Assembly (NCBI RefSeq): GCF_001704635.1
Contig: NZ_MAXF01000126.1
Coordinates: forward strand, 1-64,000
Length of the DNA stretch: 64,000 nt
Direction of reading: 5' to 3'
From: Streptomyces sparsogenes
GTDB taxonomy: Bacteria; Actinomycetota; Actinomycetes; Streptomycetales; Streptomycetaceae
Shown here: in pieces, positions 52,773 to 62,553 of the stretch
How the letters are laid out: each line of letters begins with the position of its first letter
How positions within the stretch are numbered: position 1 is the first letter of the stretch
Program-made: the position numbers and the translations under genes
The notes under the pieces: model-generated
Told to the model about the DNA's origin: nothing
What the model saw: only the letters and a program-made list of their open reading frames with translations
The model's database searches: none

Positions 52773-55297
52773 TGCGGATCCCGCTTTCTTGGCTGCGGGA
52801 GTACGTCGACCTGCCGGCCGGTGAGACCGGCCGCGACGTGCAGGCCAAACTCGTCTCGGCCGGGCTGGAGGTCGAGACCGTCGAGCAGCTCGGCGCCGGC
52901 CTCAAGGGTCCCCTGGTGGTCGGCCGGGTGCTGGCCATCGAGACGCTGGAGGGCTTCAAGAAGCCCATCCGCTACTGCCAGGTCGACGTCGGGCAGGCGA
53001 ACGGCAGCGGCGAGCCGCAGAACATCATCTGCGGCGCGACCAACTTCGCGGTCGGCGACAAGGTCGTCGTCTCCCTGCCCGGCGCGGTGCTGCCCGGCGG
53101 CTTCGCGATCTCGGCCCGCAAGACGTACGGCAAGGTCTCCGAGGGCATGATCTGCTCGGCCGCCGAGCTCGACATGGCCGACGACCACTCGGGCATCATC
53201 GTGCTGCCCCCCGAGTACGAGGTGGGCACCGACGCGATCGAGCTGCTGGAGCTCGTCGACGAGGTCCTGGACATCGCCGTCACCCCGGACCGCGGCTACT
53301 GCCTGTCGCTGCGCGGCGTGGCCCGCGAGGTCGCGACCGCCTACGGGCTGCCGCTGCGCGACCCGGCCCTGCTGGACGTGCCCACGCCCAACGCCCACGG
53401 CTACCCGGTCACGGTCTCCGACCGGATCGGCTGCGACCGCTTCACCGCGCGCACCGTCACCGGCCTCGACCCCGAGGCGCACTCCCCGATCTGGCTGCAG
53501 CGCAGGCTCCAGAAGGCCGGGATGCGGCCGGTCTCGCTCGCCGTCGACGTCACCAACTACGTGATGCTCGAGCTCGGGCAGCCGCTGCACGCCTACGACC
53601 GGTCCCGGCTCAGCGGGTCCATCGGGGTGCGCCGCGCCGAGCCGGGCGAGAAGCTCACCACCCTCGACGGCACCAAGCGGGTCCTGGACGCCGAGGACCT
53701 GGTGATCACCGACGACAACGGCCCGATCGGGCTCGCCGGGGTCATGGGCGGCGCCAACACCGAGATCGCCGACGCCCAGGCCGACCCGGAGACCGGCGCC
53801 GTCCGCGGCACCACCGACGTGGTCATCGAGGCCGCGCACTTCGACCCGGTCTCCATCGCCCGCACCGCGCGCCGCCACAAGCTCTCCTCGGAGGCGTCCC
53901 GGCGGTTCGAGCGCGGCGTCGACCCCGAGGCCGCCTCGGCGGCCGCCCAGCGCACCGTCGACCTGCTGGTGCTGCTGGCGGGCGGCACCGCGGAGGCGGG
54001 CGTCACCGAGATCGTTGCGCCCAGCGCGCCCCACACGATCACGCTCCCCGCCGACCACCCGGACCGGGTCGCGGGCCTCGCCTACGGCCGCGAGACGGTG
54101 GTGCGCCGGCTCCAGCAGGTCGGCTGCGACGTCTACGGCGCCGACACCCTCACCGTCACCGTCCCCAGCTGGCGGCCCGACCTCAGGGACCCCAACGACC
54201 TCGCCGAGGAGGTCATCCGGCTCGAGGGGTACGAGAACCTCCCCTCGACCCTGCCCCAGCCGCCCGCCGGCCGCGGGCTGACCGAGCGGCAGCGGCTGCA
54301 CCGCCGGGTCGGCCGGGCGCTGGCCGGCGCCGGCTACACCGAGGTCCTGAACTACCCGTTCATCGGCGACGAGGTGCTCGACCAGCTGGGCCTGGCCGCG
54401 GACGACCCGCGGCGCGACGCGGTCCGCCTGGTCAACCCGCTCTCCGACGCCGAGCCGGCGCTGCGCACCACCCTGCTGCCGGGGCTGCTCGCCGCGCTGC
54501 GGCGCAACGACGGCCGCGGGGCGCACGACCTCGCGCTCTTCGAGACCGGTCTGGTCTTCCGCGCCACCGGCGACGAGCCGGCGGCGCTCAGCCTGCCCGT
54601 CGACCGCCGCCCCTCCGACGAGGAGATCGCCGCGCTCGACGCCGCGCTGCCCAGCCAGCCGCGACGCGCCGCCGTCGTCCTGACGGGCGCCCGCGAGCAG
54701 GCCGGCTGGTGGGGCAAGGGCACCCCGGCGAGCTGGGCCGACGCCGTCGAGGCCGGCCGGACCGTGGCGCGGGCGGCCGGGGTGGAGCTGATCGTCCGCC
54801 AGGACCAGCAGGACCCCTGGCACCCGGGCCGCTGCGCCGCGCTGCTGGCCCTCGTCGACGGCCAGGAGATCCTCGTCGGCAACGCGGGCGAGCTGCACCC
54901 CCGGGTCACCAAGGCGCTCGGCCTGCCCGAGCGCACCTGCGCGATGGAGATCGAGCTGGACCGCCTGGAGCAGGCGGCCCCGGGCCCGGTCCAGGCCCCG
55001 CACGTGTCCCCCTTCCCGGTGGCCACCCAGGACGTCGCGCTCGTCGTCGACGCCTCGGTCGCGGCGGCCGACGTCGAGGCGGCACTGCGGTCCGGCGCGG
55101 GCGAACTCCTCGAGTCGCTGCGGCTGTTCGACGTCTTCACCGGCGAACAGCTCGGCGAGGGCAAGAAGTCCCTGGCCTACTCGCTCCGCTTCCGCGCCCC
55201 CGACCGCACGCTGACCGCCGAGGAGGCCTCGGCGGCCCGCGAGGCCGCGGTCGCGGCGGCGGTGACCCGTACCGGCGCCGTACTGCGCGGCGCCTGA
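52772..55297 (+). CDS. pheT: Phenylalanyl-tRNA synthetase beta subunit
   Basis: 841 aa. Domain order as in bacterial PheT: N-terminal B1 domain, EMAP-like tRNA-binding domain (40-150), B3/B4 editing domain (around 210-400), DNA-binding-like B5 (about 430-500), catalytic-like core (500-690) and C-terminal FDX-ACB tRNA anticodon domain (HVSPFPVATQDVALVVD ... SLRLFDVFTGEQLGEGKKSLAYSLRF). ATG 52772 overlaps the pheS stop by one base. No frameshift seen. Confidence 0.97.
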   Translation: MRIPLSWLREYVDLPAGETGRDVQAKLVSAGLEVETVEQLGAGLKGPLVVGRVLAIETLEGFKKPIRYCQVDVGQANGSGEPQNIICGATNFAVGDKVVVSLPGAVLPGGFAISARKTYGKVSEGMICSAAELDMADDHSGIIVLPPEYEVGTDAIELLELVDEVLDIAVTPDRGYCLSLRGVAREVATAYGLPLRDPALLDVPTPNAHGYPVTVSDRIGCDRFTARTVTGLDPEAHSPIWLQRRLQKAGMRPVSLAVDVTNYVMLELGQPLHAYDRSRLSGSIGVRRAEPGEKLTTLDGTKRVLDAEDLVITDDNGPIGLAGVMGGANTEIADAQADPETGAVRGTTDVVIEAAHFDPVSIARTARRHKLSSEASRRFERGVDPEAASAAAQRTVDLLVLLAGGTAEAGVTEIVAPSAPHTITLPADHPDRVAGLAYGRETVVRRLQQVGCDVYGADTLTVTVPSWRPDLRDPNDLAEEVIRLEGYENLPSTLPQPPAGRGLTERQRLHRRVGRALAGAGYTEVLNYPFIGDEVLDQLGLAADDPRRDAVRLVNPLSDAEPALRTTLLPGLLAALRRNDGRGAHDLALFETGLVFRATGDEPAALSLPVDRRPSDEEIAALDAALPSQPRRAAVVLTGAREQAGWWGKGTPASWADAVEAGRTVARAAGVELIVRQDQQDPWHPGRCAALLALVDGQEILVGNAGELHPRVTKALGLPERTCAMEIELDRLEQAAPGPVQAPHVSPFPVATQDVALVVDASVAAADVEAALRSGAGELLESLRLFDVFTGEQLGEGKKSLAYSLRFRAPDRTLTAEEASAAREAAVAAAVTRTGAVLRGA

Positions 55298-55330
55298 GGA
55301 CCGGTGGAGCCCTGAGGCGTGCTCCGAGAA

Positions 55331-55367
55331 GGTGGGGCGCATCCCGTCGCGCGGGATGCGCCCCACC
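55331..55367 (+). terminator. Terminator after pheST
   Basis: A perfect 15-base stem (GGTGGGGCGCATCCC and its complement) with a seven-base loop, 33 bases after pheT. Confidence 0.85.
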
Positions 55368-55574
55368 GCGTTCGGGGGAACGCTTTCCGCCGCCTCGGCG
55401 CGTCGTTCGACAACAAGACCGAGTGACGCTCACCCGATCAGGTGAGAATCGGAGTCCGACTACTCATTTTGACAGGAGCTGTCGCCAGAATCGTCCCGGT
55501 CGCACGGCCCACGCAGCACCGACCGTCCAGGGGCCCGGCCGACCGCCTCATTGGCCGGCGTTGGGGGGCGACAC

Positions 55575-56789
55575 ATGATCGGGACCTGGGTAGTCGGCGG
55601 CGCGTTCGTACAAAGAGCACGGGGCCTGAAGGCCGTCAACCGCGCGGTCCCCTGCCTGTGGGTGCTCGGCGTGATCTGCTGGGAGCTGCTGACCCCGCAC
55701 GAGACCGAAGTGGTCCCGCTCCTCGCCGCCGCCCCCGCCATCGCCTGCGCCAGCAGCGGCCGCCGCAGATGCATCCTGCTGCTCGGCGGCGCGAGCCTGC
55801 TGTTCGCCCTCGCCCCGCCCACCGCCCTGGAACCCGACGGCGACGCGGAGGAACCGCACGCCGGCCTGGTCAGCTGCGGCGCCATCCTCGCGGTCGCCGT
55901 CGCCAGCTACCTCACAGGCGGCCGCAGGCTGCGCCTGGTGCGGGAACTGGAGCAGATGCGGGCGGTGGCGACCGCCGCGCAGGACGCGGTGCTGCGACCG
56001 CTGCCCGCCCGCCTGGAGGGCATCGAGGTGGCGGGCGGCTATCTGTCGGCCAGCCGCGGCGCCGTGGTCGGCGGCGACCTGTACGAGGTGCTGGCCACCC
56101 CCCACGGCGTGCGCGTGATCATCGGCGATGCGCGCGGCCACGGCCTCGCCGCCATCAGCACCGTCGCCGCCGTGCTCGGCAGCTTCCGCGAGGCCGCCCA
56201 CGACGAACCCGAACTCGCCGGCGTACTGCGCCGCCTGGACCGCGCCCTCCAGCGGCATCTGCGCGAGCGCGCCCTGGGCGATCCCCCGGCCGGCGAGGAG
56301 CCCGGCACCCCGGTCGCGGAGGAGTTCGTGACCGTACTGCTCCTCGAGGTCGGGCCGGACGGCGAGACGACCGCGCTCAACTGCGGCCACCCCTGGCCGT
56401 ATCTGCTGTCCGAGGAGGCCACCGGCGCGCCGCGGATCCGCCGGCCCGCCCTCGGTGAGGTGCTGCCCCCGCTCGGCCCCTTCCCGCTCCCCGCCGACCT
56501 GCCCGCCGCCCGGTGCGCCCCGCTGCACCCCGGCGACACCCTGTTCCTCCACACCGACGGCGCCGAGGACGCACGCGACGCCCAGGGCAGGTTCTTCCCC
56601 CTCGGCACCGCCCTGGCCGAGGCCGCCGGCCCCGGCCCGATCGTCCCCGCGGCCCTCGTCACCCAGGTTCGCGAGGCGGTGCTGCGGCACACCGGCGGCA
56701 GGCTCGCCGACGACATCGCCCTGCTGGCGCTGAGCCAGGAATCCAAGCCCGGGCAGCCGCCCGGTCACTTCACACCCCGTGCGAACTGA
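55575..56789 (+). CDS. Membrane-bound SpoIIE-type PP2C phosphatase
   Basis: 404 aa. Three or four hydrophobic helices in the first 130 residues (VNRAVPCLWVLGVICWELL, VVPLLAAAPAIACAS, CILLLGGASLLFALAPP, GAILAVAVASYLTGG) are followed by a SpoIIE PP2C domain with metal motifs GGDLYEV and GDARGHGLAA and C-terminal DDIALLAL. Such phosphatases dephosphorylate anti-anti-sigma factors; no cognate partner is adjacent. ATG 55575 sits behind GGGGGGCGACAC; TTG 55551 is an alternative. Not linked to pheT transcriptionally, given the terminator. Confidence 0.88.
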   Translation: MIGTWVVGGAFVQRARGLKAVNRAVPCLWVLGVICWELLTPHETEVVPLLAAAPAIACASSGRRRCILLLGGASLLFALAPPTALEPDGDAEEPHAGLVSCGAILAVAVASYLTGGRRLRLVRELEQMRAVATAAQDAVLRPLPARLEGIEVAGGYLSASRGAVVGGDLYEVLATPHGVRVIIGDARGHGLAAISTVAAVLGSFREAAHDEPELAGVLRRLDRALQRHLRERALGDPPAGEEPGTPVAEEFVTVLLLEVGPDGETTALNCGHPWPYLLSEEATGAPRIRRPALGEVLPPLGPFPLPADLPAARCAPLHPGDTLFLHTDGAEDARDAQGRFFPLGTALAEAAGPGPIVPAALVTQVREAVLRHTGGRLADDIALLALSQESKPGQPPGHFTPRAN

Positions 56790-56847
56790 CCCCCACTACG
56801 CTGGCCACACCGGGGGCACGCGGCTGGGGGCGCACCAGGAGGGGGCC

Positions 56848-58185
56848 ATGGAGCCCAACACACTGCTCGACTCCGTACTCGACGAGGCCGGGATCTCCCA
56901 CGCCGGGCTCGCCGCGCACATCAACGAGGCGGGCCGGGCCCGCGGCATGAAGCTGCGGTACGAACACACCGCCGTCGCCCGCTGGCTGAAGGGCCAGCGC
57001 CCCCGCGGCCAGGTGCCCGACCTCATCTGCGAGGTGCTCGGCGAGCGGCTGCACCGCGCGCTCACCCTCGACGACATCGGCCTCGGCACCCCCGGCAGCC
57101 CCCGCGCCCCCGCCACCCCGCTGTCCGGCTTCGTCGAGCGCGCCACCGCGCTGTGGCGCTCCGACGAACAGCAGCGGCCGCACATCGTCGCCGCGCCCGC
57201 CGTCACCGGCACCCCCGCCGTCATCCCGGTGTGGGAGTGGGAGAACCCGCCCGAGGACTCCGATGTCTCCCGCCGCGGCCTCACCCGCGTCAGCATGGCC
57301 GACATCGACATGCTGCGCGCCGCCCGCGCCCACTACGAGCAGCTGTACCGCAAGGCCGGCGGCGTGGCCACCAGAGCCCGCGTCGTGGGCTTCCTGAACG
57401 CCGAGACCGCGCCGCTGCTGCGCGGCAGCTACCCCGACGCCACCGGCCGCCAGCTGCACCGGGCGACCGGCGGCCTGGTGGCCATCGCCGGCATCTGCGC
57501 GTACGACTCGGACGCCCACGGCCTGGCCCAGCGCTACTTCCACCAGGCGCTGCGGCTGGCCAAGGCGAGCGGGGACCGCGGACTGGGCGCGTACGTCATC
57601 GCGCTGCTGGTCAACCAGTCCCTCTTCATGAAGGAGTACCGGCAGGCGGTCGCGTTCGCCGAGTCGGCGCTGCGCGCGTCCGGCTCCCACATCACCCCCG
57701 CGCTCGCCGCCGATCTGTACGCCATGCAGGCCAAGGCGTACGCGCGGCTGGGCGACGGGGCCGGGGCGCTGTCCTGCATCCGGCGCGCCGAGACCGCGGC
57801 CGACCGCATCCGCCCCGGCCAGGAGCCCGACGAGACCGGCTACGTCCAGCCCGGGCTGGTCAACGTCCAGGTCGCGGAGGCGCTGCTGAGCCTCGGCGAC
57901 CTCGGCGGCGCCCGGGAACACGCCACCGCCGCGGTCGGCACCCCGGCGCACGACCGGGGCCGGGTGCACCGGCTGGCGATGCTCACCCACATCGCCCTGC
58001 GACAGGGCGACGCGGACCGGGCGGGGGCCACGGCGGTGGAAATGACCGAGCGGGCCCGCGGCATGGAGTCCCGGCGTTTACGCGACCGGCTCCGCGCCGT
58101 ACGGGAACACCTCGCCGAGAGCGGGAGCGCGGCGACTGCCGAAGCCGCCGAACTCATCGACGGGGCGCTGCGCGTGCCCCTCTGA
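56848..58185 (+). CDS. Large HTH/TPR regulatory protein (NsdA-like layout)
   Basis: 445 aa. The N-terminal 80 residues (LLDSVLDEAGISHAGLAAHI, RYEHTAVARWLKGQRPRGQVPDLICEVLGERL) form a helix-turn-helix-like region; the rest is helical with TPR-like repeats (AYVIALLVNQSLFMKEYRQAVAFA, AADLYAMQAKAYARLGDGAGALSCIRRAE, RLAMLTHIALRQGDADRAGA). This layout is that of Streptomyces regulators such as NsdA that restrain sporulation and antibiotic production; homology to NsdA itself is not established here. ATG 56848 follows CCAGGAGGGGGCC. Confidence 0.82.
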   Translation: MEPNTLLDSVLDEAGISHAGLAAHINEAGRARGMKLRYEHTAVARWLKGQRPRGQVPDLICEVLGERLHRALTLDDIGLGTPGSPRAPATPLSGFVERATALWRSDEQQRPHIVAAPAVTGTPAVIPVWEWENPPEDSDVSRRGLTRVSMADIDMLRAARAHYEQLYRKAGGVATRARVVGFLNAETAPLLRGSYPDATGRQLHRATGGLVAIAGICAYDSDAHGLAQRYFHQALRLAKASGDRGLGAYVIALLVNQSLFMKEYRQAVAFAESALRASGSHITPALAADLYAMQAKAYARLGDGAGALSCIRRAETAADRIRPGQEPDETGYVQPGLVNVQVAEALLSLGDLGGAREHATAAVGTPAHDRGRVHRLAMLTHIALRQGDADRAGATAVEMTERARGMESRRLRDRLRAVREHLAESGSAATAEAAELIDGALRVPL

Positions 58186-58243
58186 GTCCGGTCCGCGCCC
58201 TCGTCGACAGCCTTGCCAACTGTGCGGCGGAAGGTGGCTGACA

Positions 58244-58774
58244 GTGCGCTGGAAGAATCTCAAGGAGCGGACCGTGTACGAGAACCGGTGGTTCCGGGTG
58301 AACCTCGCCGACGTCAGACTCCCCGACGGCCGCCACCTCGACCACTATCTGATCCGGCTGCGCCCCGTGGCCGTGGCCACCGTGGTCAACGCGGCGAACG
58401 AGGTGCTGCTGCTGTGGCGGCACCGCTTCATCACCGACAACTGGGGCTGGGAGCTGGCGGCCGGCGTGGTGGAGGACGGCGAGGACATCGTGGCCGCGGC
58501 GGCCCGGGAGATGGAGGAGGAGACCGGCTGGCGCCCCGGCCCGCTGCGCCATCTGCTGTCCGTCGAGCCGTCCAACGGCCTCACCGACGCCCGGCACCAC
58601 ATCTACTGGGCCGAGGAGGCCTCGTACGTGGGGCCCCCGGAGGACGAGTTCGAGTCCGACCGGCGCGCGTGGGTGCCGCTCAAGCTCGTCCCCGACATGG
58701 TGGCGCGGGGCGAGGTGCCCGCCGCGAACATGGCGGCCGCGCTGCTGCTGCTCCACCACATCCGCCTCGGCTGA
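58244..58774 (+). CDS. Nudix hydrolase
   Basis: 176 aa. A complete Nudix box is visible: G74-x5-E80-x7-R88EMEEETG95 (GVVEDGEDIVAAAAREMEEETGW). The N-terminus VYENRWFRVNLADVRLPDG and the later SNGLTDARHHIYWAEEA fit ADP-ribose/nucleotide-sugar pyrophosphatase relatives. GTG 58244 follows GGAAGGTGGC. Convergent to the small membrane protein gene. Confidence 0.92.
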   Translation: MRWKNLKERTVYENRWFRVNLADVRLPDGRHLDHYLIRLRPVAVATVVNAANEVLLLWRHRFITDNWGWELAAGVVEDGEDIVAAAAREMEEETGWRPGPLRHLLSVEPSNGLTDARHHIYWAEEASYVGPPEDEFESDRRAWVPLKLVPDMVARGEVPAANMAAALLLLHHIRLG

Positions 58775-58788
58775 CGCGACGGCGGGTC

Positions 58789-59046
58789 TCAGCGGGCCGC
58801 GGCCTGCCACAGCGCGAGCGCCAGCGCGCACACCCCGGTCAGCGCGGCGATGGACCTCAGCGGCCAGCGCCCGTGCTCCAGATGGCGTACGCGTGCCGTC
58901 AGTTGCGCCACGTCATCCTCGGCCTGGTCCCCACGGTGGTCCAGCAGGGCGAGTTGGCCGTCGACGCGGGCGAGGCTGACATCGACCCTGCGGCGGATTT
59001 CCGCCAGCTCCACGGCTAACGCGGCTTGCTCGGGCTCGGTGGTCAC
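58789..59046 (-). CDS. Small membrane-anchored coiled-coil protein
   Basis: 85 aa. A helical heptad region (AALAVELAEIRRRVDVSLARV, then LLDHRGDQAEDDVAQLTARVRHLE) is followed by a single C-terminal membrane helix (SIAALTGVCALALALWQAA). Likely tail-anchored with the coiled coil in the cytoplasm. GTG 59046 follows GGAAGGGGAAC. Function unknown; longer upstream frame is not coding-like. Confidence 0.72.
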   Translation of the reverse strand: MTTEPEQAALAVELAEIRRRVDVSLARVDGQLALLDHRGDQAEDDVAQLTARVRHLEHGRWPLRSIAALTGVCALALALWQAAAR

Positions 59047-59269
59047 GGGCTGTTCCCCTTCCGGAATGTGCTTCCGTGCGCTTCTCACAACCCGAGTGAA
59101 GCGCGTGGCGAGGTGGGGCGGGAGAGTGTGCGCAGGACGGACGCGGGTCAGCACCGCACACCCCGTGTGAAAACGGGGTGAGTGAATTGTGTGGACGGGT
59201 ACATCGAGAGCTGGAGAAGGCTCACGGTCCGTGAGCACCCACCGCCGCACGCCCCACCACCGCAAGGAG

Positions 59270-60325
59270 ATGGTCACCTTGTCCCCCGCCGACACCCCCG
59301 GCCCCGGCCAGGACACCTCCGCCGACGAGAACAGCCCCAGGGAAGAGTTCAGCCGCTCCGCCCCGCACTTCGCGGACCGGATCACCGCCGACGGCCGGGA
59401 CGGCTGGCCGGTGGAGGCCGGGCGCTACCGGCTCGTGGTCAGCCGGGCCTGCCCCTGGGCGAGCCGCTCGCTGATCTCCCGGCGGCTGCTCGGCCTGGAG
59501 CCCGCCCTCTCGCTGGCGGTCACCGACCCCATCCAGGACGAGCGCAGCTGGCGGTTCACCCTGGACCCGGGGGAGCGGGACCCGGTGCTGGGCATCGCCT
59601 TCCTCAGCGAGGCGTACGACGCCCGCGAGACCGGATACCCCGGCGGGGTGAGCGTGCCCGCGCTCGTGGACGTGCCCAGCGGCGCCCTGGTCACCAACGA
59701 CTACCACCGGATCACCCTGGACCTGGCCACCGAGTGGACCGCCCTGCACCGCGAGGGCGCCCCGGACCTGTATCCCGAGGCGCACCGCGACGAGATCGAC
59801 GAGGTGGCGGAGGGCGTCTACCGCGATGTGAACAACGGCGTGTACCGGGCGGGCTTCGCCGAGCACCAGCGGACGTACGAGGACGCGTACCGCCGGCTCT
59901 TCGCCCGCCTCGACCAGCTCTCCGAGCGGCTGTCCACCCGGCGGTACCTGGTCGGCGACACCATCACCGAGGCCGACATCCGGCTGTTCACCACGCTGGT
60001 GCGGTTCGACGCCGTCTACCACGGCCACTTCAAGTGCAACCGCAACAAGCTCAGCGAGGACCCGGTGCTGTGGGCGTACGCCCGGGACCTCTTCCAGACC
60101 CCCGGCTTCGGTGACACCGTCGACTTCGACCACATCAAGCGCCACTACTACCGGGTCCACACCGACATCAACCCGCGGCGCATCGTCCCGCTCGGCCCCG
60201 ACCCCTCCGGCTGGCTGACCCCGCACCACCGCGAGCAGCTGGGCGGCCGCCCCTTCGGCGACGGCACCCCGCCGGGCCCGGCGCCCGAGGCCGAGACGAT
60301 CCCGGCGGCGGGCCGGGCCGGGTGA
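59270..60325 (+). CDS. Glutathionyl-hydroquinone-reductase-like GST (Ecm4/EcmA type)
   Basis: 351 aa Xi-class GST-like protein. Active cysteine C61 in SRACPWASRSLI; the region FLSEAYDARETGYPGGVSVPALVD and TVDFDHIKRHYYRVHTDINPRRIVP(L) is characteristic of S-glutathionyl-hydroquinone reductases. As Streptomyces make mycothiol rather than glutathione, the natural thiol is probably mycothiol. ATG 59270 lies directly on AAGGAG, whereas TTG 59279 is nine bases from it, so translation may begin three codons later. Confidence 0.88.
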   Translation: MVTLSPADTPGPGQDTSADENSPREEFSRSAPHFADRITADGRDGWPVEAGRYRLVVSRACPWASRSLISRRLLGLEPALSLAVTDPIQDERSWRFTLDPGERDPVLGIAFLSEAYDARETGYPGGVSVPALVDVPSGALVTNDYHRITLDLATEWTALHREGAPDLYPEAHRDEIDEVAEGVYRDVNNGVYRAGFAEHQRTYEDAYRRLFARLDQLSERLSTRRYLVGDTITEADIRLFTTLVRFDAVYHGHFKCNRNKLSEDPVLWAYARDLFQTPGFGDTVDFDHIKRHYYRVHTDINPRRIVPLGPDPSGWLTPHHREQLGGRPFGDGTPPGPAPEAETIPAAGRAG

Positions 60326-60403
60326 GCGCCACACCTCTGGCTCACACCCGACCGCTCCACGCTCGACGACGTAGAGCGAAATGGTGCCCGTTAGGGTGAT
60401 CGC

Positions 60404-61555
60404 TCACCCAGCGACTCCATATTTACGGGAGACGGCGAGGCAGTGAACGAGGCTCGCTCCCGCTGTGATGACGGACTGCATCATCGTGGACAGCACCGAC
60501 TCCGGCAAGGCTCTCTGACCGAGGCCGCCGTCGCGGACGATCGCTTCCAGCTCACGGCGTGACCGCTCGCCGGCCGATAGGACGGGGTGGCGCAGGATCT
60601 CGCGCGCAGCGTGCGCGTCGCCTGCCTGCGTGGTGTCGCTGACGATCGCGTCGTGCAGAGGTTGTGCCTGGGCTTCGCAGCCTTCCGGTGCCAGGTCGAT
60701 CGCCGCCAGTACCAGTCTCACCCGGAACATGCGCAGGTGTGGTGGGGTGGGCTCCAGGGCATCCCGCACGGCGCGCGCCACGGCGGTGAACGCTTCTACC
60801 GTGGCGCGTCCCGCAAGATGGTCGGTGCAGTGGCGGAGGATCTGTGCGACGGCCTTCTCCCACGGTTCGGTGATCGTGGCTTTGTCGATCAAGGAGGCGG
60901 CTGCGACCGTGTCGGCTGTGTGCAGGCTTGCCATGATGCGCGCTTGCCTGCTGTCGTGCAGCCGCTCAGGGGCCTTGTCGTAGGCGGTCGCATGCTCTGC
61001 CGCTTGGGGCCATCGGCCGGTGGCGGCGAGTAGCCGGGTGCCGTCTTCGAGCAGGAGGGTACGAAGCCAGGGCTGGATGTGGTCCCGGGTTGCGTCGGTG
61101 GTGAAGTCGGTGAGGTCGATGGGCTGGCCGTGGACGGTGACGGTGCCGCCATCGTGTACGGCGCGGTGCACGCTCATCAGCTGCTGGTAGGCGGAGTGCG
61201 GTTCTCCCGCTCGGGCGGTAAGTCGTACGAGGTTGACGATCGGCTGGAGGCTGTTGATGGCAACGTCCCCGGTGATGGGCCATGCCGCCTGGAGGAGGCG
61301 GAGCTGGCGCAGGCACAGGTCAGTCGCCAGGTCGGTCAGGCCGCAGTCAGAGGCGATCAGCGCGGACAGGTTCCAGGTCGCGCACGCGAGGTTGATTCGA
61401 TCGAGGAGGGGGCCATCCTGCGTCGACTTTTCCGCACAGGCGCGTACCTCTTCGATCCGGGTGGCGAAGGTGGGGTAGACGAGGTGGGACCGGCTGACCA
61501 GCGGGAACCGCTTGGCGAGCCGTCGGAACTTTGCCTGCGGGGGCGTCGCGGTCAC
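60404..61555 (-). CDS. Unknown helical protein of the RiPP locus
   Basis: 383 aa, no recognised domain. It appears almost wholly helical, with TPR-like character (LINLACATWNLSALIASDCGLTDLATDL, LLAATGRWPQAAEHATAY, ASLHTADTVAAASLIDKA). No signal peptide, membrane helix or metal motif. The GTG at 61555 overlaps the stop of the SpaB_C-like gene (GTGA), so it is the last gene of the RiPP operon. It might be a regulator, leader-binding scaffold or partner of the biosynthetic enzymes. Base composition is slightly less GC-biased than genes to the left, consistent with acquisition. Confidence 0.75.
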   Translation of the reverse strand: MTATPPQAKFRRLAKRFPLVSRSHLVYPTFATRIEEVRACAEKSTQDGPLLDRINLACATWNLSALIASDCGLTDLATDLCLRQLRLLQAAWPITGDVAINSLQPIVNLVRLTARAGEPHSAYQQLMSVHRAVHDGGTVTVHGQPIDLTDFTTDATRDHIQPWLRTLLLEDGTRLLAATGRWPQAAEHATAYDKAPERLHDSRQARIMASLHTADTVAAASLIDKATITEPWEKAVAQILRHCTDHLAGRATVEAFTAVARAVRDALEPTPPHLRMFRVRLVLAAIDLAPEGCEAQAQPLHDAIVSDTTQAGDAHAAREILRHPVLSAGERSRRELEAIVRDGGLGQRALPESVLSTMMQSVITAGASLVHCLAVSRKYGVAG

Positions 61556-62553
61556 GGCGTCGGCCTTTCCGTGGAGTCACTGGGGTGCAGGATCGCGGTG
61601 CGGGCCGCGTGAGCGAGGATGCTCTGGGTACGGGAAGGCAGGCCGATCCGGTTCCAGTGGAAGATCACGTGATAGGAGATGACCTCGCGCAGGCCGCGGT
61701 CGAGGCTTCCGGCCCGGGCGGCTGTGCCGAGGTTCCTTCCCGCGTGGCGGAATGCGTGGACCCAGTCGGCGGCGGGCTTGAGTGTGCGGTCGGACTGGAG
61801 CATGGGGCCGGTGGGGCTGGTGTCGGCGAGGAGTAGTTGCCGCAGGCTTCCGGCCATGGCGTGGACCTTGGCCGCTGGTACGTCTGGGAGCAGGGGCCGT
61901 TCCTCGGTGACGCGGTGCCAGACGTCACCTTGCTCGTACCACTCCAGTCCGGCGGCGCGCATCAAAGTGGCGCACAGCAGCAGCGACAACTCCCGCCGGC
62001 TCAGCTCGCCGTGGGCTGTGGCGAGGATGGCGCGGCTGTCGGCGTGGAACAGGGTGTGGGCGATGGCCATGCTGGTATCACCGCCGAATGCCGCGGCTTC
62101 GGGTTCGTAGATGCCGGGCCACCAGCGGTGGACTCGCCCGTCGGCGGTGAGGTTTTCCAGCGTGTCGGCCAGAGTCGGGGGGAGCTGTGTTCCGGGGGCT
62201 GGGAGCAGGCGCATCCGCCAGCACGGGTGCTTGCGAATGAACCACCAGCCCGTGATCAGCGTGTCCCGGTGGGCCAGGTCCAGGACGGGGGCGATGTGGT
62301 CGGCGGCGGTCTGCTCGGCCTTGTCCCAGTCGGTGAACTGGACGTAGACCTGACGCCACGCCGGGGGCCCTGCCTGCTGGGCGAGCGCGTGGTGCCCGGC
62401 CTGCTGGTAGACGGCGATGGCGGCGGCCAGGTCGGCGGGGTCGAGTCCGGCGTGGGCCGCGGCGGTGTCCGTGCTGGCGCCGGCCAGGACTTCGAGGACA
62501 GCGTGCAGGGTCACCTCCAGGCGGACGGGTTGGTTCAGTCGATCAGTAGGCAT
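61552..62553 (-). CDS. SpaB_C / thiopeptide-type elimination-domain protein (split LanB C-terminal part)
   Basis: 333 aa. Matches the stand-alone C-terminal glutamate-elimination domain of class I dehydratases: WRQVYVQFTDWDKAEQTAADHIAPVL ... GWWFIRKHPCWRMRLLPAP ... RWWPGIYEPEAAAFGG (the GPxAxxxAxxxF-like YEPEAAAFGG segment) ... AHTLFHADSRAIL ... SRRELSLLLCATLMRAAG. It would remove glutamate from glutamylated Ser/Thr to give dehydroamino acids. Starts at ATG 62553 or 62562, overlapping the LanC stop region by 19-28 bases. A separate protein supplies the glutamylation domain. Confidence 0.88.
   Translation of the reverse strand: MPTDRLNQPVRLEVTLHAVLEVLAGASTDTAAAHAGLDPADLAAAIAVYQQAGHHALAQQAGPPAWRQVYVQFTDWDKAEQTAADHIAPVLDLAHRDTLITGWWFIRKHPCWRMRLLPAPGTQLPPTLADTLENLTADGRVHRWWPGIYEPEAAAFGGDTSMAIAHTLFHADSRAILATAHGELSRRELSLLLCATLMRAAGLEWYEQGDVWHRVTEERPLLPDVPAAKVHAMAGSLRQLLLADTSPTGPMLQSDRTLKPAADWVHAFRHAGRNLGTAARAGSLDRGLREVISYHVIFHWNRIGLPSRTQSILAHAARTAILHPSDSTERPTP

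Noticed and set aside
60326..60403. Precursor peptide gene at the end of the RiPP operon
   Set aside because: The gap is only 78 bases and holds no short open frame with a Ser/Thr/Cys-rich end.
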